Source of the DNA: an uncultured Ruminococcus sp. | GTDB lineage: Bacteria > Bacillota > Clostridia > Oscillospirales > Ruminococcaceae | Reading direction: 5' to 3' | Assembly (NCBI GenBank): GCA_937901485.1 | Contig: CALGTT010000215.1 | Coordinates: 1 to 27,206, forward strand | DNA length: 27,206 bases | In this document: in pieces, positions 8,229 to 15,423 of the stretch | Position numbering within the stretch: position 1 is the stretch's first letter | How the letters are laid out: each line of letters starts with the position of its first letter | The notes under the pieces: generated by a model | Told to the model about the DNA's origin: nothing | Database searches by the model: none | What the model saw: only the letters and a program-made list of their open reading frames with translations | Translations under genes and position numbers: made by a program

Positions 8229-8807
8229 TTATTCAGCCTTTGTCACATCTTCAGCGGACAGCTCCACCGTCACACGGGAACCGCGGTCGGTCGTCTTAGG
8301 GATATAGTGCAGGTGCAGCTCCTTGAAATCCTTCGGCACTTCTGCGGCAAGGCTGCCGCTGATTGTTGCACCGGCTGCGATCTCCGTCTGGAATGCCTCC
8401 TCACCGGTCGTATCATAGAGCTTCTTCATGACCGGAATGGTAAAGCAGTCCGAAGATTCATAATAAGTACCATCCACAGTCACTGCAAAATTATTGAGGT
8501 AGTTGGTAACGACCGTTTCCTCCGTGCCGTTCTCAATGGTCACATCAAAGAAAATTGCCATTTTGCCGGAATTCTCCATGATAATCTCCGGATCCTCCAC
8601 CTTGCTCACCGTCACAGTCATATCACCGTAGGTTGCAGATTCACCCATGAAGGTCTTGACCTCCTCATAGGTCTCCTGCGTTGCAGGCATTGTCTGACCA
8701 GAAGCGGAATTGTTCTTGTTCGTATCATCGCCTGCGGGCTGGCTGCAGCCTGCTGCTGTCATTGTCAGCAGTCCGAGCAGGACGCACATTGTTGTTCTGA
8801 ATTTCAT
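8229..8807 (-). CDS. Small lipoprotein with a DUF4352-like beta-sandwich domain
   Basis: This 192-aa secreted protein has a lipoprotein signal, MKFRTTMCVLLGLL then TAAGC with the lipidated Cys21, followed by a polar Asn/Ser/Thr linker (about 22-45). A single beta-rich domain (about 50-190) includes MTVTVSKVEDPE and MAIFFDVTIENGTEE, a pattern like that of DUF4352 lipoproteins, which look immunoglobulin-like and have no assigned enzyme activity. The start at 8807 is chosen because the predicted transcription start lies near 8856, which excludes the in-frame ATG at 8864. The ribosome binding site GAAAGGAG lies unusually far upstream, with a small hairpin between it and the start. The function is unknown; it is probably anchored in the outer leaflet of the cell membrane. 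Confidence 0.8.
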   Translation of the reverse strand: MKFRTTMCVLLGLLTMTAAGCSQPAGDDTNKNNSASGQTMPATQETYEEVKTFMGESATYGDMTVTVSKVEDPEIIMENSGKMAIFFDVTIENGTEETVVTNYLNNFAVTVDGTYYESSDCFTIPVMKKLYDTTGEEAFQTEIAAGATISGSLAAEVPKDFKELHLHYIPKTTDRGSRVTVELSAEDVTKAE

Positions 8808-8819
8808 ATCTGTATACCG

Positions 8820-8846
8820 ATCCGCTTTACAGCGGATGCTCCTTTC
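8820..8846 (-). promoter_or_regulatory. Ribosome binding site separated from the start codon by a hairpin
   Basis: On the minus strand GAAAGGAG (8846-8839) is followed by ATCCGCT-GTAA-AGCGGAT, a 7-bp stem capped by a GNRA-type tetraloop (8837-8820), and then 12 nt to the ATG at 8807. The linear distance of about 31 nt is too long for normal initiation. Folding the hairpin would shorten it to about 13 nt. Confidence 0.45.
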
Positions 8847-8862
8847 GCTCAATATTAGTTTC

Positions 8863-8891
8863 ATTATACCATATTTTCCGCATCATTGCAA
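8863..8891 (-). promoter_or_regulatory. Promoter of the lipoprotein gene, overlapping the tadA stop codon
   Basis: TTGCAA (8891-8886) and TATAAT (8868-8863) are spaced 17 bp on the minus strand. The -10 box contains the stop codon of the upstream tadA gene (8866-8864). Confidence 0.75.
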
Positions 8892-9379
8892 GTACCTGAT
8901 GCGGATTTTTTCAAATTCCTTTTTTTCTCGCGGAGCATCCGGAAAAACGCCGAAAGAATATCACTGCATTCCTCCTGCATCATCCCGCCGCTGGCTTCGG
9001 GCATCCAGTTATAGGGCAGCGTGAACATCTGCTGCACGGAGCAGACAGCACCATTTTTCGCGTCATACGCTCCGAAATATACCTCATCAATGCGTGCCTG
9101 TAAAATTGCACCTCCGCACATCGGGCAGGGTTCCAGCGTCACATACAGGGCACATTCCGGCAGCCGCCAGCCGCCCAGCTTCCGGCAGGCAGCATCAATT
9201 GCCATGATCTCTGCGTGGGCAAGCGCGTGCTTGTCCGTTTCCCGCCGGTTATAGCCCTCGCCGACGATCTCCCCCGTTGTCTTCCGGACAACGACTGCGC
9301 CGACCGGCACTTCCCCAAGCTCCGCCGCTTTCGCGGCAAGCTCCAGCGCACGGCGCATGTAGAATTCATGTGATTCCAT
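8864..9379 (-). CDS. tadA: tRNA-specific adenosine deaminase TadA
   Basis: This 171-aa enzyme converts adenosine to inosine at the wobble position of tRNA-Arg(ACG), which is needed to read CGN codons. The zinc site is clear: HAE at 55-57 (His55 ligand, Glu57 proton shuttle) and PCPMC at 84-88 (Cys85, Cys88). The family core includes the N-terminal helix FYMRRALELAAKAA and EVPVGAVVV. The length is typical for bacterial TadA, with a slightly long basic C-terminal tail. The start at 9379 follows GGGAGG by 4 nt; upstream in-frame codons would read into the ribosome binding site. It stands before the lipoprotein gene, but that gene has its own promoter. Confidence 0.96.
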   Translation of the reverse strand: MESHEFYMRRALELAAKAAELGEVPVGAVVVRKTTGEIVGEGYNRRETDKHALAHAEIMAIDAACRKLGGWRLPECALYVTLEPCPMCGGAILQARIDEVYFGAYDAKNGAVCSVQQMFTLPYNWMPEASGGMMQEECSDILSAFFRMLREKKRNLKKSASGTCNDAENMV

Positions 9380-9416
9380 AGATCCTCCCATAGGTGTAGA
9401 ATGACTTGTGATCCGG

Positions 9417-9446
9417 AAAAGGGGACTTTTTACAAAGTCCCCTTTC
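9417..9446. terminator. Terminator between the CPBP-family gene and tadA
   Basis: AAAGGGGACTTT and its complement AAAGTCCCCTTT form a 12-bp perfect stem with a 4-nt loop, beginning about 20 nt after the stop codon of the minus-strand CPBP-family gene. T-rich flanks lie on the minus-strand side. Confidence 0.8.
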
Positions 9447-9466
9447 AATCCTTATTTTTCGCGCGA

Positions 9467-10621
9467 TTACGACGCGATCACGGCGGTAATGACCGTCAGG
9501 GCAATGCAGCTGATCACAAGTCCCAGTATCGGAAAGCTGGAAAAGAACGCGATGATCTTATCCGGCAGCTTCAGGAATGTCTTGTTTTTCAGCAGTTCCT
9601 CATCCGAAGCATTTCTGTGCCAGAGCATGTAAAAACCAGCCGGCAGTCCCAGAATACAGGGCATCAGGATCGTCATCCACCATTGCAGCGAATAGACCTC
9701 CCCAAACGTTTCGATGTAGAACAGTGCAAACATGTAGATCTCGTGAACGATGTGCAGCAGGATCGCAGTCAGGAAGCTGCCGCTGCGCAGCACGAAATAG
9801 GAGATGATAAATGTAACCAGTCCCGCACGGAGCGAGTCCTGAAAATTATGCATCAGACAGGCAACCAGCAGGGACACCACGATCATTGCAAATCCGTCGC
9901 CGAACTGGCGGAGCAGCTGGAACAACGCCCCGTGCAGGAGCAGCTCACTCATAATGGGAATCGCAAAAATGGTGAACAGCATGTAGAGCACCATCCTGTG
10001 ATTCTCCATCCCCACAGCGTTGCAGATCAGCTTGTATTTTTCCAGCTCATCGGAGCTGGATACCAGGAACATGCCAAGTCCTGCGCTGACCATCATGATC
10101 AGCACGATACCGAACAGCAGTGTATCCGCCTTTGCCACACGCATGGGCAAACTCACGCGCAGCGGCATCCGCAGCACAAGCTGGAGCAACAGCGCAGGCA
10201 GAAGATATTTCAGCACACTCACAATCAGTACACTGATGAATACTGCTGTTTCGTCGCCGTAGATCGCAGAACCCCAGAAAGGCATTGCCACATGGAAACC
10301 CATAGCGTTCAGTACCAGTACGATCAGCTTGTCAAGTACATTCTCCACCACCAGATACATGATCAGCAGACAGCCGATCAGATACCCGATCCGGTTGAGC
10401 ACGCCCTGTTCGATCTGCGCCGGCGTTTCGGTCACGACCGCCTTGCTCTCCGAAAATGTCGCTTCCTTCGGATGTTTTTTGCAGCGGAAGGCATATCGGT
10501 TCTTTTCCATCCGCCATTTCTGATAGGCAGTACGATAGGCTTCCGTCTGGGAGGGACATGAAAAATCCTCCACAACATCTATGATATGTTCCGAAGCGTG
10601 TTCAGAATTCTGAGTCTCCAC
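9467..10621 (-). CDS. CPBP-family intramembrane protease homologue with degenerate motifs
   Basis: This 384-aa protein has a soluble N-terminus of about 70 residues, about eight hydrophobic segments and a CPBP (Abi/Rce1-like) core near 225-305. Motif 1, normally EExxxR, reads SELLLH. Motif 2 keeps the His in ACLMHNF but lacks the Phe. Motif 3, normally HxxxN, reads HIVHE. Several presumed catalytic residues are therefore changed, so protease activity is doubtful. CPBP proteins are membrane proteases, some linked to bacteriocin immunity, but no bacteriocin gene is visible here. The start is GTG at 10621, with GGGAGGT 6 nt upstream. Regulation is not clear. A TATAAT on the minus strand at 10702-10697 may be its -10 box, without a good -35. 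Confidence 0.75.
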   Translation of the reverse strand: METQNSEHASEHIIDVVEDFSCPSQTEAYRTAYQKWRMEKNRYAFRCKKHPKEATFSESKAVVTETPAQIEQGVLNRIGYLIGCLLIMYLVVENVLDKLIVLVLNAMGFHVAMPFWGSAIYGDETAVFISVLIVSVLKYLLPALLLQLVLRMPLRVSLPMRVAKADTLLFGIVLIMMVSAGLGMFLVSSSDELEKYKLICNAVGMENHRMVLYMLFTIFAIPIMSELLLHGALFQLLRQFGDGFAMIVVSLLVACLMHNFQDSLRAGLVTFIISYFVLRSGSFLTAILLHIVHEIYMFALFYIETFGEVYSLQWWMTILMPCILGLPAGFYMLWHRNASDEELLKNKTFLKLPDKIIAFFSSFPILGLVISCIALTVITAVIAS

Positions 10622-10913
10622 AGCTTCACCTCCCTGCCAATCTCGATATTCCTCCTGAAAGTGGAATCGTTACCAGATTATGATGTATCATTTTATATTA
10701 TATCATATTATTTGTATATTAGTTATCCGATACAGAAAAACATTTTATGAACATTCGGTAAAACAAAATCTGACTTTTTGTGAATAAGTGCAAAAGCGTT
10801 CCATTTTTGTATTTTATTCAGACTTCATTAAGAAAATACTGCCGCCGATTTGTACACACTGTATATTACCCAACTGCGTTTTTAACATTTTTCTAACAAA
10901 ACTGTGAATTCCG
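10622..10913. other. AT-rich divergent intergenic region
   Basis: The region separates the CPBP-family gene from the cohesin-dockerin gene. It is very AT-rich around 10680-10760. Apart from the ribosome binding site of the left gene (next to 10622), a possible -10 box at 10697-10702 (-) and the promoter of the right gene, I see no gene or RNA. Confidence 0.5.
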
Positions 10914-10942
10914 TTGACAGTTTCTACTATATGTGATATAAT
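10914..10942 (+). promoter_or_regulatory. Consensus sigma-A promoter of the cohesin-dockerin gene
   Basis: TTGACA at 10914-10919 and TATAAT at 10937-10942 with a 17-bp spacer are a perfect consensus. The leader to the start codon is about 105 nt. Confidence 0.9.
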
Positions 10943-11053
10943 ACAAGTGATAGTATTACAAAATCACAGTCTCCCGATGTACCCCGGCAGAACAAAGCAC
11001 GTTCTATGGCAGCTCGGGAAATTTGTATTTTTAACAGAATGGAGGAATCAGTC

Positions 11054-12271
11054 ATGAAAGCAAAGTCCTTCTTAAAAGCATTTCTATGCACAGCACTATC
11101 GACACTGCTTCTTTTCCGCATTCCCTCCGTTCCGGTATTGGGCGGTGAAGCTCCGGTGCTGACGATCGCGGCGGTGCAGACCACAATGGAAAGCCTCGCA
11201 GAAGACGCATCAGTGGCAGTGGATGTCACACTTGGCAATAATCCGGACGGATTTCTTGCGACCTCCTTTGGCATTTCCTATGATCCCGCACTGACGCTGG
11301 AGTATGTCGAAAGCCGGCAGGCGGCCGGAAAGGCGCATTGCAGTGCGATCAATGCGGACAAACATCTGGTCTGGTTCAGCGGCGCATCCGCCGGTGCGGA
11401 CACTGCCGGCACGGAGGACGCGGAAACGATCTTCATTCTGCATTTTACACTGCCGGAGGATGCCGCTGCGGGGCAGAGCTTTCCGGTGACATTTCAATGG
11501 AACAACGCCGACCAGAAGCAGGGCTACTGGCACACCGCCGACCGCACCAATGTCATCGGCGGCGTGCAGGCAAACGCAGTCAACGGCAGCATCACGATCT
11601 CTGATCCCGATCTGCCGGCACTGAGCGATGACGTTCTGACACTTTCTGTCGGAGACACCAAGCAGCTCAGCGTATCCAACGCCGATTCCGTCATGTGGCA
11701 GAGCAGCAACCAGAACATTGCAGAAGTCAGCGGCGGTCTGGTCACCGCAAAGGCGGAGGGAACATGCACGATCTATGCGATCACCGGCAGCACGTTGCTT
11801 TCCTGCAGCCTCACAGTAACAAAAGATGCGACCTATGATGTCACTGAGAAAACGACCGTATATCTGCGTGATCCGGAAAAACAGGTCACGCTGACGCATC
11901 CGGAAACCGAAAGCGGCTGCATCTGGCTTTCGATGGATACCCAGATCGTTGCTGTGGACAACGGAACGCTCTGCGGTATTTCCAACGGCACTGCACAGGT
12001 CGTCTGCAGCTGCGGCACGGCAAATCATATCGTGCAGGTCATTGTGGAATATCCCGCATCTACTTCAGGAACGGGGGATGTCACACTGGATAACGAGGTG
12101 AATATTCTGGACGTTCTGGCACTGAACCGCAATCTGCTGATCGGCGAGACACTCAGCAGCCCCCAGCAGCTTGCAGCGGATGTGGATCTGAATACGCACA
12201 TTAATTTCGCCGATTCCCTGAACATCCTCAAGCATGTGATCGGACTGATACAGGAGCTTCCGCTTTCCTGA
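11054..12271 (+). CDS. Secreted cohesin - Ig-like - dockerin adaptor protein (scaffoldin-like)
   Basis: This 405-aa exported protein starts at 11054, 8 nt after GGAGG. A signal peptide (about 1-28) is followed by a cohesin-like beta-sandwich (about 30-180: VDVTLGNNPDGFLATSFGIS, then YDPALTL, and the last strand NGSITI). Next come a BIG2-type Ig domain (about 190-255: LSVGDTKQLSV, VTAKAEGTCTI), a second Ig-like stretch (about 260-335) and a C-terminal type I dockerin (about 340-400). The dockerin has two calcium-loop repeats, DVTLDNEVNILD and DVDLNTHINFAD. Cohesins bind dockerins of enzymes, and a dockerin plugs its carrier into a larger scaffold. The protein therefore likely serves as an adaptor in a cellulosome- or amylosome-like complex, as in ruminococci. 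The dockerin is secure; the cohesin call rests on pattern and context. Confidence 0.82.
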   Translation: MKAKSFLKAFLCTALSTLLLFRIPSVPVLGGEAPVLTIAAVQTTMESLAEDASVAVDVTLGNNPDGFLATSFGISYDPALTLEYVESRQAAGKAHCSAINADKHLVWFSGASAGADTAGTEDAETIFILHFTLPEDAAAGQSFPVTFQWNNADQKQGYWHTADRTNVIGGVQANAVNGSITISDPDLPALSDDVLTLSVGDTKQLSVSNADSVMWQSSNQNIAEVSGGLVTAKAEGTCTIYAITGSTLLSCSLTVTKDATYDVTEKTTVYLRDPEKQVTLTHPETESGCIWLSMDTQIVAVDNGTLCGISNGTAQVVCSCGTANHIVQVIVEYPASTSGTGDVTLDNEVNILDVLALNRNLLIGETLSSPQQLAADVDLNTHINFADSLNILKHVIGLIQELPLS

Positions 12272-12286
12272 CCTCATTGTAAAATG

Positions 12287-12308
12287 ATCCCCGCCGTCCG
12301 GCGGGGAT
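12287..12308 (+). terminator. Terminator-like hairpin after the cohesin-dockerin gene
   Basis: A 9-bp GC-rich stem ATCCCCGCC/GGCGGGGAT with a 4-nt loop lies 15 nt after the stop codon. The T-tract is short (TTTCT). Confidence 0.7.
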
Positions 12309-12315
12309 TTCTACG

Positions 12316-12346
12316 CAAAAAGCTGCTGTACATATGCACAGCAGCT
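12316..12346 (-). terminator. Terminator of the epimerase gene
   Basis: AGCTGCTGT and ACAGCAGCT form a 9-bp stem around an 8-nt loop, followed on the minus strand by TTTTTGCG. It lies just after the epimerase stop codon. Confidence 0.85.
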
Positions 12347-12353
12347 CTTATCA

Positions 12354-13310
12354 TTACTTGGTATTCTTGATCGACCAGCGGAACGAACAGAATTTGGAAG
12401 CCTTGTTAATGTCGAACATATTATTGTTCAGCACACGCGTGTAATCCAAAAACCGATAATTGGTCTTCATCTCCTTGTTGCCGATCAAATTTTTGATGGA
12501 ATTCAGGCTGGTGTTCGGAGGGACTCTCTGGAGCACAACACCAATACGATGGTTTGCCTTCATGTACTCAATGATCTCAGAAGCCATTGTCAGGTTCTTA
12601 TCCGCTACATTATAAATGCCGTTGTAGCTGTTGTCCTCCGCTGCTCTGGTGAAGCCGAGCAGGAAATCCACGAGATTATGCACACAACAGAAATGGAAAC
12701 CATACTCGCCGGTACGATATACAAACTTGGAGCCGTCCTTCGGATCTGTGATCTTTGCTTCCAGATTATCTTTGAACTGCTTGGTATACACCGGAGGCAC
12801 ACGCAGGATCGCACACATCATGCCCTTGGCACGCCCGATATCGGATGCCATCGTTGCCTCTGCATCTGCCTTGAGCTTCGCATAATTCGTCAAAGGCTTC
12901 ACAAAGTCATCCTCACGCAGCGGCTCTCTCGTTTTGGGCATCTGATATACCTGTGTGGTGCTGATGAGAATGAACTGCTTGACATCGTGAGCAATTGCAA
13001 AACGATAGATGAAACTGTCACACTGCTTGCTTTCATCAATATGCTTCTCCGTGATCATACTGCCGTCAAAATCATTATCCACCGTACACGCAAGATGAAT
13101 CACCGTATCAAATTTATGACGATCAAACACATCTGCATACGCAGCCTTATCCGTCGGACTGCCCTTTACATATGTGAAATTATCTTTTCCCTGATTATAA
13201 TCGCTGGACTGCCCGTCAATCGCAACGACTTCATATCCTTTCTTCAAAAAGCCCGAACATACATGGTCGCCAATCAATCCGCATCCGCCTGTTACCAGTA
13301 TTTTTGCCAT
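12354..13310 (-). CDS. NAD(P)-dependent epimerase/dehydratase (extended SDR)
   Basis: This 318-aa cytosolic Rossmann enzyme has the nucleotide-binding motif TGGCGLIG at 7-14, a catalytic YxxxK (Tyr143, Lys147) and the matching STT at 117-119, as in the UDP-sugar epimerase/dehydratase family. The substrate is not defined by the sequence; the C-terminal half, which sets specificity in this family, shows no feature I recognise. The start at 13310 is preferred because AGGAGG lies 9 nt before it, while the in-frame GTG two codons upstream is too close. The gene has its own promoter and terminator and looks monocistronic. Possible roles include sugar-nucleotide metabolism for the cell surface. Confidence 0.88.
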   Translation of the reverse strand: MAKILVTGGCGLIGDHVCSGFLKKGYEVVAIDGQSSDYNQGKDNFTYVKGSPTDKAAYADVFDRHKFDTVIHLACTVDNDFDGSMITEKHIDESKQCDSFIYRFAIAHDVKQFILISTTQVYQMPKTREPLREDDFVKPLTNYAKLKADAEATMASDIGRAKGMMCAILRVPPVYTKQFKDNLEAKITDPKDGSKFVYRTGEYGFHFCCVHNLVDFLLGFTRAAEDNSYNGIYNVADKNLTMASEIIEYMKANHRIGVVLQRVPPNTSLNSIKNLIGNKEMKTNYRFLDYTRVLNNNMFDINKASKFCSFRWSIKNTK

Positions 13311-13346
13311 ACGCACAAGCCTCCTGTGAATTTTTTATTACTTATA

Positions 13347-13375
13347 TTTTATCATGTTTTGATTCATGATTCAAG
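13347..13375 (-). promoter_or_regulatory. Promoter of the epimerase gene
   Basis: TTGAAT (13375-13370) and TAAAAT (13352-13347) are spaced 17 bp on the minus strand, close to the gene start. Confidence 0.65.
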
Positions 13376-13406
13376 TACATTTTGTAAACATTATAGAACA
13401 TCACAA

Positions 13407-13438
13407 CAGCAGCTCTGCAGTTTTCTCCAGAGCTGCTG
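13407..13438 (-). terminator. Hairpin after the orphan sugar-binding lipoprotein gene
   Basis: CAGCAGCTCTG and its complement form an 11-bp perfect stem around a 10-nt loop, 19 nt after the stop codon on the minus strand. It lacks a clean T-run, so it may be a weak terminator or an mRNA 3' stabiliser. Confidence 0.55.
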
Positions 13439-13457
13439 AAAATGACATAATCACAGG

Positions 13458-14864
13458 TTATTGTGCACTGTTTGCTTCTTCAATCAGAGTATCCACAGCA
13501 TCCTTGATCGCTGCAAGAGACTCATTCCACGGATGTCCCTTGCCCGCTGCACGAACGCCGCTTTCGCTGCTGTCCAGAATGGTGGCAAGGTCGGCAGAAA
13601 CACCGTTCATAAAGTCAAATACAGGATTTGCCAGTGCCATTTCATCCATTTTGGTCTTCATTGCGATCATTTCGTCATTCCACTCGTAGTCTGCAATAAA
13701 CTGCTCATTGCCAATGCGGATCGCGTCATCATTCATCAGAGAAACACGCTTGCATTCGAGATATTTTGCAACGCCCTCCGGATTATGTCCGCCTGCAACG
13801 AACATATAGGAATCCATGCTTGCCGGCAGATAATACTCGTCCGCATCGGGATCCTGCGGCATCGGAACGAAGAAGCAGTTCTCGCCGAAAGTCTTCTTCC
13901 ACGCCGGAAGTCCTGTATCCGCGTCCTTGTTGCCGTCCCAGATCTTCCACAGACCAACGGGATAGAACAGGAGCTTGCCCTCACCGATGTACTCCGGATG
14001 ATCCGTCCATCCGTAATCACCGACACCGATGGCAATGGCATTGGCGGTGTTCAGGTCATACATGAAGTTCTGCACGCGCTCAATAGCGGGATCGCTCAGG
14101 TTGTTCACGAGCTTGCCGTCCTCCAGACCGATGTAGGGAACGCCGGTCGTTGCGGACAGCGCACCCTCGAACCACCAGCCGTCAAGACCGAACTTGTTGT
14201 TTGCGGGATCTACGAAGTCCTCCAGCATGTCCTGGAACACTTCCCATGTCCATTCGCCGTTTTCGAACAAGACAGCCGGATCTTCATAGCCCAGCTCCTT
14301 GATGGTATCGCGGTTATAGATGACAGCGCAGTTATCGCCCGTAACCTGTACAACGGTCATGTAATGCTTGCCGTTCCACATCACGGAATCATTGGCATCC
14401 TTGACATCTGCCCAGATTTCGCTGTCGAAGTCGATGTAATCATCCACGGGAACGAACATGCCGCGGACTGCGCCCTTGGGGAATGCATCAAAGTTGCCGG
14501 CATAGAAGAAGTCAATGCCCTCATCACTGTTGATGCAGTTTGCGAGCTTGTCATAACGCTCCTCATACACACACTGTGTCCATTCCACCTCACCGCCGTA
14601 GCGTTCCTGGAACATCGCCAGATCAATAGGCGTGGTCTTGCCGGTCGCATCGGACTGGATGTTCCAGTCGGAGAGCCACTTGATGGTCTTGTTTTCCAGT
14701 TCACCGGTCAGACGCTCGTCAGACGCACAGAGATTTGCGACCTGCTCACGCGTCATGGAATCCATATCCTTGATGCTTGTAGTATTATCACCGCCGCAGC
14801 CAAAGCTGATCATGGACATACTCGCGATCAGCAACGCCGCAACTGCTGCTTTTGTTCTTTTCAT
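13458..14864 (-). CDS. Sugar-type ABC transporter substrate-binding lipoprotein (orphan)
   Basis: This 468-aa protein begins with a lipoprotein signal ending in MISFGCGG (lipidated Cys23), followed by a family-1 solute-binding fold. Typical elements include the two-lobe segments WLSDWNIQSD and YEERYDKLANCI, AVIYNRDTIKELGYEDPA, and Trp/Tyr-rich ligand-contact regions such as GLDGWWFEG and FYPVGLWKIWDG. It probably captures an oligosaccharide or monosaccharide at the membrane. No permease or ATPase gene is next to it, so it must work with transporter parts encoded elsewhere. The ATG at 14864 follows GGAGG by 7 nt. Its promoter has an 18-bp palindrome over the -35 box, suggesting control by a dimeric regulator. 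The ligand is unknown. Confidence 0.92.
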   Translation of the reverse strand: MKRTKAAVAALLIASMSMISFGCGGDNTTSIKDMDSMTREQVANLCASDERLTGELENKTIKWLSDWNIQSDATGKTTPIDLAMFQERYGGEVEWTQCVYEERYDKLANCINSDEGIDFFYAGNFDAFPKGAVRGMFVPVDDYIDFDSEIWADVKDANDSVMWNGKHYMTVVQVTGDNCAVIYNRDTIKELGYEDPAVLFENGEWTWEVFQDMLEDFVDPANNKFGLDGWWFEGALSATTGVPYIGLEDGKLVNNLSDPAIERVQNFMYDLNTANAIAIGVGDYGWTDHPEYIGEGKLLFYPVGLWKIWDGNKDADTGLPAWKKTFGENCFFVPMPQDPDADEYYLPASMDSYMFVAGGHNPEGVAKYLECKRVSLMNDDAIRIGNEQFIADYEWNDEMIAMKTKMDEMALANPVFDFMNGVSADLATILDSSESGVRAAGKGHPWNESLAAIKDAVDTLIEEANSAQ

Positions 14865-14883
14865 ACTGTTTCCTCCACTTCTC

Positions 14884-14911
14884 CATGCACCAGCTGCACG
14901 AAACGGTGCAT
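14884..14911 (-). promoter_or_regulatory. Hairpin in the leader of the sugar-binding lipoprotein gene
   Basis: ATGCACC (14884-14890) and GGTGCAT (14905-14911) are inverted repeats around a 14-nt loop, 20 nt upstream of the start codon and within the predicted leader. The function is unknown. Confidence 0.35.
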
Positions 14912-14959
14912 TTCGACTCTTTGATCGTCAGGGCTGCGAAAGCACACTGACCTCACTTC

Positions 14960-14997
14960 ATTATAGCATATTCTGCCTCAAATTGCAATTGCAATTT
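14960..14997 (-). promoter_or_regulatory. Promoter with an 18-bp palindrome over the -35 box
   Basis: TTGCAA (14988-14983) and TATAAT (14965-14960) are spaced 17 bp on the minus strand. The -35 hexamer lies inside a perfect 18-bp palindrome, AAATTGCAATTGCAATTT at 14980-14997, which is a good candidate operator for a dimeric DNA-binding protein. Confidence 0.7.
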
Positions 14998-15058
14998 TGC
15001 ACTATGTTTCAAGCCCAAAATGCACTGTTTTGCACAAATTCCAGGTGCTGCGCCGAAA

Positions 15059-15412
15059 TTATTCCATCACATGTTCCAAAGCATGATAAAAAATTGTTTT
15101 AACATGGGCATCCGCAAGGGAATACCAGATGGTCTTTCCTTCACGGCGGCTTCTGACAAGCCGCGCCTGTTTCAGGACACGCAGCTGGTGGGAGATCGAG
15201 GAAACGCTCATTTCCAGACGCTCTGCGATCTCTCCGACACAGCGTTCATGATCGAGCAGCTCGAACAGGATGCGCACGCGTGTCGGCTCACCGAACATTT
15301 TCAGAAGCTCTGCCACGCGTGTCAGAAGCTCCGGATCGGGCATACGCTCCATGATCTCGCCGACCAGCTCCTGATGATGCAGGCACTGCCCGCAGATGTG
15401 TTCATGTTCCAT
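15059..15412 (-). CDS. ArsR/SmtB-family metal-sensing repressor (zinc-type alpha-5 site)
   Basis: This 117-aa winged-helix repressor has its recognition helix at about 70-80 (VSSISHQLRVL). The C-terminal helix carries Asp101, His103, His114 and Glu117, with exactly the spacing of the SmtB/CzrA zinc site (D-x-H, then H and E/H at +13 and +16). The N-terminus adds a His/Cys cluster (HEHICGQCLHH), and a single Cys58 sits where SmtB/CadC proteins have their alpha-3 site. It is therefore likely to sense zinc or a similar metal and release DNA on binding. The ATG at 15412 follows GAGGTG closely; an in-frame GTG four codons upstream overlaps the preceding stop codon. It is the last gene of a three-gene operon, unusual for an autoregulator. 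Confidence 0.9.
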   Translation of the reverse strand: MEHEHICGQCLHHQELVGEIMERMPDPELLTRVAELLKMFGEPTRVRILFELLDHERCVGEIAERLEMSVSSISHQLRVLKQARLVRSRREGKTIWYSLADAHVKTIFYHALEHVME

Positions 15413-15423
15413 ATTGCACCTCA

